DNA from: Pseudochelatococcus sp047501465
GTDB lineage: Bacteria > Pseudomonadota > Alphaproteobacteria > Rhizobiales > Beijerinckiaceae
NCBI RefSeq assembly: GCF_047501465.1
Contig: NZ_JAZDRL010000001.1
Location: forward strand, 558,001-622,000
Direction of reading: 5' to 3'
DNA length: 64,000 bases
Shown: positions 35,020-43,503 of the stretch, piece by piece
Numbering within the stretch: position 1 is the stretch's first letter
How the letters are laid out: every line of letters begins with the position of its first letter
Translations under genes and position numbers: made by a program
The notes under the pieces: generated by a model
Told to the model about the DNA's origin: nothing
Databases searched by the model: none
Seen by the model: the letters and a program-made list of their open reading frames with translations, nothing else

Positions 35020-35845
35020 AGCCAGCCGCAACCAGTGAGGTTGGACGCTGCGCCTGAAAGCCAAAAAATAATGCCTGACTGATAACTGCCCGTACAGCAT
35101 CAACGCTGAAAGGTTTTGTAATCAAAAATGTTGGCTCAGGACGCTCGCCTGTCAGCAATCGCTCAGGATAAGCGGTAATGAAAATGACAGGTACTTCGAA
35201 CTGAGCTAAAATATCGTTTACAGCATCAAGCCCCGAACTGCCGTCAGCCAGTTGAATATCGGCCAGCACCAAGCCTGGCCTATGGTTTTTAACGCTTTCA
35301 AGAGCTTCTGCATGAGTGCGGGCCAAGCCAACCACCCTATGCCCCAAGCCTTCAACCAGCGCTTCGATATCCATGGCGATGATCGGCTCATCCTCTATAA
35401 TAAGAACATCTGATGCAATCTGATCTGATATTTCATGGCCTGCACGCACAATAAGGGCTGCAACGTCACTTTGCGATAAATCAAGTATCTGACCTATCTC
35501 GTCCCGTGTAAGGCCTTCAATAACTTCCAGCAGAAAAGCCGCACGGGGCTGCATATCGAGTGAAGAGAGGTTGCGCTGCACGTTCCGTTCCGCCATGCCA
35601 AGCAACCCTCCCTCATGGGAGGTATTTTCAGCCACATTGGTCGGTACGCGCCGCCATATATCAAATAAAACCTTATATAAGGCAACGCGGGGAGGCATAT
35701 TGGGTTTCAGTAGATCAGGATTGGCCACAATAGCTTCAAGTGCTGCAACAGCATACGCATCGCCAGATTGCTGACTTCCCGTCAACGCACGCGCCAAACG
35801 ACGCAGATAAGGCAAATGCGGTGCAACAAGTTGGGAAAGTGACAT
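35018..35845 (-). CDS. phyR: General stress response regulator PhyR
   Basis: PhyR is the anti-anti-sigma switch: once phosphorylated it binds NepR and frees EcfG. The 275-residue protein has an N-terminal sigma-like domain (about residues 1-125; PYLRRLARALTGSQQSGD and LPPRAAFLLE-type region 4 with EGLTRDEIGQIL). A receiver domain (about 145-265) carries phospho-Asp196 in LVLADIQLADGSSG, FITAYPERLLTGE and the KPF lysine. It has the canonical length and order. The ATG at 35845 has AAGGGG eight bases upstream. It is divergent from nepR, and an EcfG-like site faces it in the shared promoter region. Confidence 0.97.
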   Translation of the reverse strand: MSLSQLVAPHLPYLRRLARALTGSQQSGDAYAVAALEAIVANPDLLKPNMPPRVALYKVLFDIWRRVPTNVAENTSHEGGLLGMAERNVQRNLSSLDMQPRAAFLLEVIEGLTRDEIGQILDLSQSDVAALIVRAGHEISDQIASDVLIIEDEPIIAMDIEALVEGLGHRVVGLARTHAEALESVKNHRPGLVLADIQLADGSSGLDAVNDILAQFEVPVIFITAYPERLLTGERPEPTFLITKPFSVDAVRAVISQALFFGFQAQRPTSLVAAG

Positions 35846-36035
35846 TGATACAACCCCTTCAAACCTGAAATGTGATCAGTTTCCGCGTCAGTACAACATT
35901 ACTCATTGTATGACGATTAAATGAGGACAACGCTTCTATACGCATCGTATCCACGATGATAACTTCTTAGCTCCTTGAAACAAATGATATTTTCTACGAT
36001 AATAATGCCAAGAGGGCAAACCATGTCTTACGCTT

Positions 36036-36060
36036 AACCTTCTATCAGGGAAAAAGTTCC
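36036..36060 (-). promoter_or_regulatory. EcfG-like promoter facing phyR (one mismatch)
   Basis: On the minus strand GGAAC (36060-36056) is followed after 16 bases by GGTT (36039-36036), one base off CGTT. It would give phyR a leader of about 185 nt. It is 9 bp from the perfect divergent site for nepR. Confidence 0.5.
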
Positions 36061-36069
36061 ATATTTTAT

Positions 36070-36094
36070 GGAACCGCATCACCATTCATACGTT
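36070..36094 (+). promoter_or_regulatory. EcfG-type promoter of nepR operon
   Basis: GGAAC (36070-36074), 16 bases, CGTT (36091-36094): an exact EcfG consensus reading toward nepR and the kinase homologue. This matches the autoregulation known for nepR-ecfG loci. Confidence 0.8.
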
Positions 36095-36326
36095 GTGGAA
36101 ATAAGTTCACACTGAAATTGATTAACGGGTGTGGTAGTTCATGTTATGGCGAACCAAAAGGGCGATTTCTAAATCCCAGGCATAGCGTTCTTAACAATCG
36201 GGATGCCTCGAAATAGAAAATCTCTCTATAATTCGCTGAGATATGAGCAACAACGCTACTGATGTGAATGAAATTTGCCTTCCGGAGACACAGGCGCAAT
36301 CCGGAGATTTTAGGCTGGAGGCCGCT

Positions 36327-36785
36327 ATGAAGGATACCGGACGTTCTGGAGACCGGCAGCGGTTGGGAAGTGAGTCCCAAGTAGATGAGGATTCAAACAG
36401 AGAAGGTGCGCCTGCTTTAGAAATTACACATCCCAAAAGCGATGAAAAATCTGGAAGTGCTGTGAAACAAGATGGCGCTGCAGAGCGTGCCCCTGATAAA
36501 TCATCGGAAACTGCGGCGCCAGAAGCTGTTGCTCATAAAAGCTCCGCTTCTCGGCCAGATAAATCCTTAGCAAGGTCAGCTACCAGCATGACAACAGATG
36601 AACAACAGCTTACACGCAACGAGCCCAAACCAACAACTGCTGCTGACTTGCCCCTTGCTACGGGCCTGCAAAGCCGCATCGGAGCCCAGTTGCAATCTCT
36701 CTATAATGACCTGCTAACGGAAGAGACACCGGATCGCTTCCTGAAATTGCTGGAAGAGCTCGATCGGAAATCACCGCCGCGTTGA
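36327..36785 (+). CDS. nepR: Anti-sigma factor NepR with long N-terminal extension
   Basis: NepR sequesters EcfG until PhyR-P removes it. The diagnostic NepR helices are the last about 40 residues: LQSRIGAQLQSLYNDLL followed by EETPDRFLKLLEEL. Typical NepR proteins are about 60 residues; here about 110 hydrophilic residues rich in Ser, Lys, Glu and Ala precede the core and look disordered. The ATG at 36327 has GGAGG five bases upstream and is preferred (152 residues). An in-frame ATG at 36243, with no good Shine-Dalgarno, would give 180. It is preceded by an EcfG-type promoter, and the kinase homologue follows 34 bp downstream. Location between phyR and ecfG supports the call. Confidence 0.85.
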   Translation: MKDTGRSGDRQRLGSESQVDEDSNREGAPALEITHPKSDEKSGSAVKQDGAAERAPDKSSETAAPEAVAHKSSASRPDKSLARSATSMTTDEQQLTRNEPKPTTAADLPLATGLQSRIGAQLQSLYNDLLTEETPDRFLKLLEELDRKSPPR

Positions 36786-36819
36786 CTGCCATGCGCAGGC
36801 ACGATCAATGAGGTTGGGG

Positions 36820-38709
36820 ATGGATGAAGCGTTAATAGTAGACAAGAGACAACGTCCTGCACGCTCAGTGATACTTCACTCAGCTGCGCAGGAGGCTGTT
36901 GACTCTGAACCAGAAACGAATAGCCGGGGGCTGCGCAGTCAGATCATCATTGCCTTAGGCATGGTGCTTATTCCGGCAGCGTTGGCTGCATGTTTCTGGG
37001 CCTTTGTGCAGAACCAACGACTTTATGATATTAAAATCAGCACGGCTGAAAGAGCTGCTGATCGTGTTGCCGGGGAAATTAGTTCGCTGCTGCGAGATAA
37101 TACCATCACTGCTGCAACGCAATTCTCCCCTAATGATAAAACAATCTCAGATCCATCCCATTGCAAAAACCAAATGACTAATTTTTTGCGGGAGCGGCGG
37201 GAATATAGTTTTTCCGCTCTTTTCGTGAATCAAGCCATGGTTTGCTTTGCTGACACTACAGGTCTGTTCAATAACGATGAAGCTGCGATTGCCGAGATTG
37301 CTAAAATTCGCGATCAGCTGCGCAAGCAACAATCATATGGCATTAATCCAGCAGTCGTGCGCTCGGAAGATGGTCACCATCTTTTGCTCGGCACCAAGGT
37401 AATATCGAACGAAGCCGCAGCTAAACCTTCCGAGGTATTTCTCGTCTCCGCCTTGCGCACGTCTGTATTATCCTACAACCTTATTGCATCGCGTTTGGGC
37501 ATTGATCGTGGCACCGCGGTTATTACTGCACAAGGCGATGTTATTGTGCAGTCAACATCATCGTCCCTCACTGACAACTGGTTTCCTGCGCATGCCACAG
37601 CAATTACCGATGCGTTATCGCGTGAAATTCCTATTACAAGCTTGGCAACGCTATCTCAATCTGGAGAACCATTTCATTATTTTATAGCTCCAACGGTCAA
37701 CCCCGATCTGTTTGTGCTGACAGGGTATCCTGATGCCTCGTTGTTTGCTTTAGAGCGATCCATTCTGTGGAGTTCATTGCTGCCCCCTCTCCTCATGCTT
37801 ATCGTGGCGGGAATTGGAGCGCTTTGGGCAACAGAGAGACTTGTTGTGCGTTGGATCCGATATTTGCAACGCGTAACCCGTCTATACGGCAGCGGCCGTC
37901 TTTCTGTGCGTGCAGTACACATTCGCGATGCACCACGCGAGATTGCTGAACTTGGCGATGCCTTTAATGATATGGCGACCAACATTGCCGAGCAAACCTA
38001 TCAGCGCGAAAGAGCCGCCCAGGAAAAGGAAACGGTTCTGCGGGAGCTGCATCATCGCGTAAAGAATAACTTTCAAGTAATTGTAAGTCTCCTCAGTCTA
38101 CATAAGCGCGCTGAGGAAACCAGCCATAGCAACAAGGTGGAGGCACAAACAGATATCAATGGTCTGCGTTTTATCGAAGACCATGTTCAAGCAATGTCGG
38201 TTGCCTATCGTGTTGGTTATAGTTCGGGCGATCTGGGCGAGGCGCCACTGGCAGAGTTGATGCATGATGTAATAGACAGTCTCATTCGCACGTCACATGT
38301 ATCTGAGAATGATGTCCTTGAAGTGCCACCGGCCGCTGGATATTTTGTCGACCTTGATCGTGCTATTGGCATTGCGCTTTATATTGCTGCAGTACTTCCA
38401 GCCTATCTTGATACAATTCGCCGTGCTCCACCGAATATGCTCCGTCCCAAGGTGCTCGTTAGTGCAAAGGTTACCGCTGCTGCAGGAGAGGACAATTCAG
38501 AAGCGCAAACAAAGACCCCAATCGGATATCTGCAGTTGACGTTTGCAACGCTCCCCCTGCAATCTGTAACACCTTCAGCTCTTCAGGAGCGGCTTGCACG
38601 CGCATATGTTCGTCAGCTCAACGCAAAAACGGTTCTGAGTGAAGAAACAGGAGAAAATACGATTATTATTCCATTAGAAAATACCACTGGAGCGTTTTTC
38701 CGTCTTTAA
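36820..38709 (+). CDS. Membrane HisKA_2-type histidine kinase homologue with degenerate ATPase domain
   Basis: A 629-residue protein in the position of the PhyR-associated sensor kinase. TM1 is about residues 41-63, an extracytoplasmic sensor domain spans about 65-310, and TM2 is about 314-337; a HAMP-like linker with EIAELGDAFNDMA follows. The HisKA_2 motif LRELHHRVKNNFQVIVSLLSLH is intact with phospho-acceptor His412. Beyond about residue 480 the expected ATP-binding domain has no N-box Asn (GIALYIAAVLPAYLD where NELVTNA is expected), no DxGxG, and no GxG box, though secondary-structure spacing remains. It may be a phosphatase, a partner for another kinase, or inactive. ATG 36820 has GAGG six bases upstream; ATG 36808 is the alternative. 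Confidence 0.8.
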   Translation: MDEALIVDKRQRPARSVILHSAAQEAVDSEPETNSRGLRSQIIIALGMVLIPAALAACFWAFVQNQRLYDIKISTAERAADRVAGEISSLLRDNTITAATQFSPNDKTISDPSHCKNQMTNFLRERREYSFSALFVNQAMVCFADTTGLFNNDEAAIAEIAKIRDQLRKQQSYGINPAVVRSEDGHHLLLGTKVISNEAAAKPSEVFLVSALRTSVLSYNLIASRLGIDRGTAVITAQGDVIVQSTSSSLTDNWFPAHATAITDALSREIPITSLATLSQSGEPFHYFIAPTVNPDLFVLTGYPDASLFALERSILWSSLLPPLLMLIVAGIGALWATERLVVRWIRYLQRVTRLYGSGRLSVRAVHIRDAPREIAELGDAFNDMATNIAEQTYQRERAAQEKETVLRELHHRVKNNFQVIVSLLSLHKRAEETSHSNKVEAQTDINGLRFIEDHVQAMSVAYRVGYSSGDLGEAPLAELMHDVIDSLIRTSHVSENDVLEVPPAAGYFVDLDRAIGIALYIAAVLPAYLDTIRRAPPNMLRPKVLVSAKVTAAAGEDNSEAQTKTPIGYLQLTFATLPLQSVTPSALQERLARAYVRQLNAKTVLSEETGENTIIIPLENTTGAFFRL

Positions 38710-39163
38710 ACATGCATTTCGTTGCGGTTAATAAATATATTTAACAACAAATATCTGCAAGAAACGTATCCTATTCGATCTTCCATTTTAGTTCATGATG
38801 GCTTCAACTCATGCAGGATACAGAACGATGTTATTTCTAATAACACCTCATTGTATGGAGGATTATTATTATCTGGCTGCATGAAGTTACGATCAGTCTG
38901 AACCAAAAAGGGAACTTTTTTCTGTCTTATGCGTTTAAAGCCTGACTCTAACGGCTAAGCATAAGGCTATATGGCTAAAAGCACCTCAAACACCCGGTGC
39001 TCATAAGAAGTGTCACGGTGACATTCAGCTGCCCAGCCATAGCATTGCAGCTGAAATAATAGCCTCAGACACCCCGTTCTACCGTGCGCATAACGTTAGC
39101 ACATGGTAGAAATAACGAACGGCAAAAACTCCGACGCTATGCGCCCGGGAGGGGGAAATAAAA
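38710..39163. other. Intergenic region upstream of ecfG
   Basis: 454 bp, AT-rich in its first half. Apart from the EcfG-type promoter at 38911-38935 and the strong ecfG Shine-Dalgarno (GGAGGGGG near 39149-39156) I see no gene or RNA. The leader from that promoter would be about 220 nt. Confidence 0.5.
38911..38935 (+). promoter_or_regulatory. EcfG-type promoter of ecfG
   Basis: GGAAC (38911-38915), 16 bases, CGTT (38932-38935): exact consensus, reading toward ecfG. It indicates positive autoregulation of the sigma factor. Confidence 0.8.
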
Positions 39164-39784
39164 ATGCCGCAGATAGAACTGGCCAAAGAAAACGATGTAT
39201 CACCCGCGAAGGCAGATGTTAATGCGCCTAGCGAACGTGTCAGACAGGACCTCGTTAAGGCCATTCCCAGTTTGCGTGCATTTGCAATCTCGCTATGCGG
39301 AAATGCAGACCGCGCTGATGATCTGGTACAAGAGACGCTTATTCGCGCGTGGGCTAAACTGACATCGTTTACCGAAGGCACCAATATGGTGGCTTGGCTT
39401 TATACCATTTTGCGAAATGTCTTTTATTCAGAATACCGTAAACGTCGGCGGGAGGTGGAGGATGTTGATGGGCGCATCGCTTCACAACAAGCACAGCCCC
39501 CTTCCCAGCTTGGCCACATGAACATGCAGGATTTTCGCGGTGCTCTCATGAAGCTGCCTGATGATCAGCGCGAAGCACTGGTCCTGGTTGGCGGCGCAGG
39601 ACTTTCCTATGAGGAAGCAGCCGAGATGTGCGGCTGCGCGCTTGGCACTATCAAAAGTCGCGTAAATAGGGCCAGACGCAGATTGGCTCAACTATTGGCG
39701 ATTGATCACGCCAATGACATCGGCCCGGATCCTGAGTGGCAAGGGGTAATGGAGCACACAGCGAGCACGGGTGGAAGTCGCTAA
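39164..39784 (+). CDS. ecfG: RNA polymerase ECF sigma factor EcfG
   Basis: The general stress sigma factor of alphaproteobacteria (ECF15/EcfG). It has 206 residues. Region 2 reads IPSLRAFAISLCGNADRADDLVQETLIRAW with the following NMVAWLYTILRNVFYSEYRKRRRE, and region 4 reads LPDDQREALVLVGGAGLSYEEAAEMCGCALGTIKSRVNRARRRL; both are typical of EcfG. The ATG at 39164 follows an unusually strong GGAGGGGG. It is separated from nepR by the kinase homologue, whereas nepR and ecfG are adjacent in many relatives. Its own promoter carries the EcfG consensus. Confidence 0.96.
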   Translation: MPQIELAKENDVSPAKADVNAPSERVRQDLVKAIPSLRAFAISLCGNADRADDLVQETLIRAWAKLTSFTEGTNMVAWLYTILRNVFYSEYRKRRREVEDVDGRIASQQAQPPSQLGHMNMQDFRGALMKLPDDQREALVLVGGAGLSYEEAAEMCGCALGTIKSRVNRARRRLAQLLAIDHANDIGPDPEWQGVMEHTASTGGSR

Positions 39785-40009
39785 GATCTTACAGCCGAGC
39801 AAAAGGTTCATTATTAGAGTAAATTCCAGGCTTTTAATGCAATTAACACGCCAGCCAGCAAACACAGACATAAAATCGTAGCATGGAAATACCCGCCTCC
39901 TAAAGAAAGTTGCCAATTTCTAAAATGAACAGCATTTATGCAACTTTCATGATATTCAGGGATTGTTAAATCGACATGCAGAGTATGGGTTTCCTAGGGA
40001 GGTAGTCCT

Positions 40010-40345
40010 ATGCGTATCATTCTCTTGATGGCCGCCATAACGACGGTACTAGCAGCTTGTCAAAGCACTCAGGAATCCATGTATAGCGCCGAGCGCGTTT
40101 GTACAAGCGCCGGCCTGAGACCTGGAACGCGGGCGTTCGATAATTGCGCGAATGCAGCTTATGCAGAGAATCGCCGCCAGTCTGATCAGGCAGCGACTGC
40201 CGTCGCAGTGGGTACTGCCGTTGGCGTTGTAGGAGGCGCCGTCGTTGGGGCAAGCGCTGCACGTTCCAATGACAATTACTATTATTATGGTCGCCGTGGC
40301 GGCTACTATTACCATCCTCGTTGCAACCGTTGGGGATGCTGGTAA
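40010..40345 (+). CDS. Small glycine-zipper lipoprotein
   Basis: A 111-residue lipoprotein. The signal peptide ends in the lipobox VLAAC with the lipidated Cys at residue 17. The mature part has a conserved-looking ERVCTSAGLRPGTRAFDNCANAAYAE segment (two Cys), seen in many alphaproteobacterial small lipoproteins. A Gly/Ala/Val zipper (GTAVGVVGGAVVGASAA) follows, then a Tyr/Gly-rich tail and Cys-containing end. Function is unknown; glycine zippers often insert in or span the outer membrane. The ATG at 40010 has GGAGG eight bases upstream. No EcfG-type site precedes it despite lying next to ecfG. Confidence 0.75.
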   Translation: MRIILLMAAITTVLAACQSTQESMYSAERVCTSAGLRPGTRAFDNCANAAYAENRRQSDQAATAVAVGTAVGVVGGAVVGASAARSNDNYYYYGRRGGYYYHPRCNRWGCW

Positions 40346-40393
40346 GCTATAGCCTTCTTGCTTCCAGGCCGCATAAAAGGGGCATAAGCCTCA

Positions 40394-41404
40394 TTAAAGC
40401 CTGTCGCCCCAATCAGCGCGACGGGCTTTTTTATAGGCCTCACCATCTCGTCGACTGAACGTGCGCTCAACTGCGCTGCCATCACTCTGGCAGATCTTGA
40501 GCTGTACGCGTCCCCCGCTACCCCGTGGCAGAGCCAAAATACGTGAGCTTTCAGCTTCGCCTTCACAGCTGCCAGAATCCGCATCCCACTCTGCGATAAC
40601 TGAGGTGCGCGCAGCGGCAATGAAAATATACTTTTCATCCTCCCACGGCACTTCCCCACCCTTTGCAAGGCGGTGAATCCTTGATCGCGACACACGCCGG
40701 GAGAAATGGCACCAGTCTGGCGCAGTGATGGGGCATGTAGCAGCGTGCATACATGGAGCGAGAATATGAGCTCCAGCCTTTATCAGTTGCTCTCGAACTG
40801 CAAGAATACGTGCATGACCAGCAGGCGTTCCCGGTTCGATAATAAAAAGCACACCAGAAGTCAGCGCCCATAGACGCTCAATCAATGCAGGGCGTTTGTC
40901 AGGCGATATCTCATCAAGCACATAGCCCATTGTAACCAGATCACGCTGGGACAGGGGGCTGTCTTTCTGTGGCAAGTCAATGAGGATATCACCTGATTTC
41001 CAGCTCACCTCTCGCGCCAGCGGCGCAGAGAGCCGCTCTCCCCATTGGCGAATAGCGGCGCTTCCCTCAATCATTAAGGCTTCATTGCATGATGGCCATT
41101 GATCGACCGCAGCCCAGAGTGCCGTACCTGGTCCTGCACCAACATCAAGCATCGTGGTGGGGGAAAAGCCTGGTATCTCATGCGCCGTCATTGATAGTGC
41201 TGAACGGATTGCTGCATAGGTTGCCGGGAGGCGCGTTGCGAGATAGGCAAGCGCCGCCTGATCATCAGCAAGATGATAGCGCCCATCGCGCACCTCAGCT
41301 CTATAACGCGCAGACAGAGCAGCTGCCGCACGGGCAATATCCTGCACAGGTTTACCGTTGAGTGCGGCATCAACTGCTTGTTTCAAAAGATTAGGGAGTT
41401 CCAT
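40394..41404 (-). CDS. Rsm22-family small-subunit ribosome assembly methyltransferase-like protein
   Basis: A 336-residue homologue of Rsm22 (human METTL17), which acts in small ribosomal subunit biogenesis. The N-terminal PATYAAIRSALSMTAHEIPGF and the SAM motif TMLDVGAGPGTALWAA are diagnostic. LVTMGYVLDEI and FIIEPGTPAGHARIL follow. The block APCMHAATCPI followed by DWCHFSRRV holds three cysteines (about residues 223-240), which in METTL17-type proteins bind a [4Fe-4S] cluster together with a fourth ligand. The first ATG (41404) is used. It stands alone, reading toward the lipoprotein gene. Confidence 0.88.
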   Translation of the reverse strand: MELPNLLKQAVDAALNGKPVQDIARAAAALSARYRAEVRDGRYHLADDQAALAYLATRLPATYAAIRSALSMTAHEIPGFSPTTMLDVGAGPGTALWAAVDQWPSCNEALMIEGSAAIRQWGERLSAPLAREVSWKSGDILIDLPQKDSPLSQRDLVTMGYVLDEISPDKRPALIERLWALTSGVLFIIEPGTPAGHARILAVREQLIKAGAHILAPCMHAATCPITAPDWCHFSRRVSRSRIHRLAKGGEVPWEDEKYIFIAAARTSVIAEWDADSGSCEGEAESSRILALPRGSGGRVQLKICQSDGSAVERTFSRRDGEAYKKARRADWGDRL

Positions 41405-41541
41405 ACAAAGCCCATTGCTGCAAGATTGCGGCCGGAGAATGATCCCTAACTCATATTGTGCTGGAATTCACGATATATCAACTGCTCTCAAATAATGAGG
41501 AATGGGGTTAGCTTATAATAATTATGGCCATTGTCAGAAAA

Positions 41542-42435
41542 TTATTCAGCTGCCTCTCGCATCGACGAGAGTAAAGTAGGTGCCATACGCATTAGCTGCG
41601 CTGCTATCGCGACAAGATCTTGTGCCAGCCGCACAAAATTTGCTGTAGGTTCGAGTGAAAATTCATTCATATAAAGTGCGCGACTGATTTCAATCTGAAT
41701 CGCATGGCGTCCGTTTGCGGGCTGGCCATAATGTTCAGTGATGTAGCCGCCCGCATAAGGACGATTACGGGCAACACGGTAGTCTCGCGCCTGAAAAGCC
41801 TGCTCCAGAAAACCTGTAATAGCAGGAGAGCAACTCCTGCCAAAGCGATCTCCTAATACAATATCGGGAGGTAGCGATTGCCCGGGTTTGGCGCTGGGTG
41901 TGGGCATTGAGTGGCAATCAATCAGCAATACAGCGCCAAACTTTGCAGCAGCAAGATCCAGCCTGTTCTGTAATGCACAATGGTAAGGCTTATGAAGCGC
42001 TTCAATGCGCCCAAGGCCTTCCTCTAACGTAATACGGCCTGGATAGATATCCTGCCCCTCTCCCACTACACGCGGAATAGTGCCAAGCCCCCCCGCCACT
42101 CGCACTGATCGAGCATTGGCATAGGATGGTAGCTTGCTATTGAAAAGCCTCGGATCGAGCTCGTAAGGTTCGCGATTGAGATCCAGATATGCCCGCGGGA
42201 AATGCGCTACCATCAATGGCGCGCCAAGTTGCACAACGCCCGCATATAATTTGTCGACATGCGCATCTTCTGAACGTCTGAGTGCGAGAGAACCAAGCCG
42301 GGAGCTATTGAGAAAATCTTGAGAGTACAGATTCCCCGCATGAGGAGCGTTAAATATCACTGGAGCCTTGTGCTCAGCAGGCTCATGAATGCTAAAGGAA
42401 GGTGTAATGTTCTGTGCAGGGTGCTGTATATCCAT
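41542..42435 (-). CDS. N-formylglutamate amidohydrolase
   Basis: A 297-residue zinc hydrolase of the N-formylglutamate amidohydrolase (HutG-like) family, which releases glutamate and formate at the end of one histidine-degradation branch. Visible motifs are FNAPHAGNLY (metal His), RSEDAHVDKL, PRAYLDLNREPYELD and LLIDCHSMPTPS. GGYITEHYGQPANGRHAIQIEI also matches. No other hut genes are in the window, so the substrate may be another N-formyl or N-acyl amino acid. In several Hyphomicrobiales this gene adjoins cpdR, as it does here (divergent). The start codon is ATG with modest Shine-Dalgarno. Confidence 0.88.
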   Translation of the reverse strand: MDIQHPAQNITPSFSIHEPAEHKAPVIFNAPHAGNLYSQDFLNSSRLGSLALRRSEDAHVDKLYAGVVQLGAPLMVAHFPRAYLDLNREPYELDPRLFNSKLPSYANARSVRVAGGLGTIPRVVGEGQDIYPGRITLEEGLGRIEALHKPYHCALQNRLDLAAAKFGAVLLIDCHSMPTPSAKPGQSLPPDIVLGDRFGRSCSPAITGFLEQAFQARDYRVARNRPYAGGYITEHYGQPANGRHAIQIEISRALYMNEFSLEPTANFVRLAQDLVAIAAQLMRMAPTLLSSMREAAE

Positions 42436-42731
42436 TCAGATTTCTTGCCACTGCTTGCTAATAGCGCCTCGGTTAAGGAGAATCGCTTGCCACCCATCAT
42501 GGTTCATAATCATAAGGCAGGCCCTCATGGGCCCAATTCTCCGATGCTCATTTGTCACATACTGACGTTTTCGGGCATTTATGTCCACGAGAAAGGCTAT
42601 AAAGAAGCGTTTTGCCATGTTTGCGCCCTCGCCTTCACGTCATATTTACGATCACAGCCGCTTGATAGGTAAAGAGCGAGCGGGCTATTTGCCTGATCGG
42701 ATAGTTTGCCACAACGATTGCATGACACGCC

Positions 42732-43091
42732 ATGAACAAGATTCTCCTCGCTGAAGATGATAACGATATGCGCCGTTTCCTCGTTAAAGCTCTGCAAAAT
42801 GCAGGCTACGATGTAGCGTCGTACGACAACGGACTTTCCGCATATAACCGCTTGCGGGAAGAGCCTTTTGAGCTCCTGCTCACTGATATAGTAATGCCCG
42901 AAATGGATGGCATCGAACTCGCGCGACGCGCCACCGAGCTCGATCCGGATATTAAGGTGATGTTTATTACCGGATTTGCAGCTGTAGCTTTGAATCCTGA
43001 TTCCCAGGCCCCACGAGATGCAAAAGTGCTATCCAAGCCCTTCCATCTGCGTGAGCTCGTCGGTGAGGTTGAAAAATTGCTTGTTGCGTAA
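42732..43091 (+). CDS. cpdR: Cell-cycle response regulator CpdR
   Basis: A 119-residue stand-alone receiver. In Caulobacter and rhizobia, unphosphorylated CpdR primes ClpXP to degrade cell-cycle regulators such as CtrA; phosphate arrives from CckA through ChpT. The acidic pocket is LAEDDNDMRRFLVKALQNAGY, the phospho-Asp is D52 in LLTDIVMPEMDGIEL, and ITGFAAVAL and VLSKPFHLRELV complete the switch residues. Length and sequence match CpdR closely. It is 290 bp upstream of tRNA-Val, a common neighbourhood. Confidence 0.94.
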   Translation: MNKILLAEDDNDMRRFLVKALQNAGYDVASYDNGLSAYNRLREEPFELLLTDIVMPEMDGIELARRATELDPDIKVMFITGFAAVALNPDSQAPRDAKVLSKPFHLRELVGEVEKLLVA

Positions 43092-43127
43092 TTATCATTA
43101 TAAATCTGATAGTTATGAAAACGATTT

Positions 43128-43256
43128 ATGCTTATCATGCGAGATGTCCACATGTTAGTGGGATTTTGCGTGCCTGGTCGCTTGCAAGAACGGCATAGCC
43201 GGGCTATAGCGCATGTCAATGGACGTGGCGTTGATTTCCGCCGCCACTACTGGTAA
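43128..43256 (+). CDS. Possible 42-residue ORF between cpdR and tRNA-Val
   Basis: An ATG-TAA frame with coding-like composition, ending in GVDFRRHYW. There is no clear Shine-Dalgarno and I recognise no family. It may be a small protein, a gene remnant or chance. Confidence 0.2.
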   Translation: MLIMRDVHMLVGFCVPGRLQERHSRAIAHVNGRGVDFRRHYW

Positions 43257-43380
43257 CCGGCCTAACTATCCGGAAGCCCATACAGGTTGTTAATAAGTAA
43301 GGTTTTTCACTTGCTTAATGATGACAAACCAGTATGAAGCCATACAGCTTTCGTTCGTCGCATTAATTTGCACGGACATC

Positions 43381-43455
<75 letters not shown>

Positions 43456-43470
43456 TTTTCGGAAGTAATT

Positions 43471-43503
43471 AAAGGCACTTAGGGAAACCTGAGTGCCTTT
43501 TTA
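43471..43503 (+). terminator. Rho-independent terminator after tRNA-Val
   Basis: AAAGGCACT (43471-43479) pairs with AGTGCCTTT (43492-43500) with AGG/CCT inside over GAAA, running into a T-tract. Confidence 0.88.
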
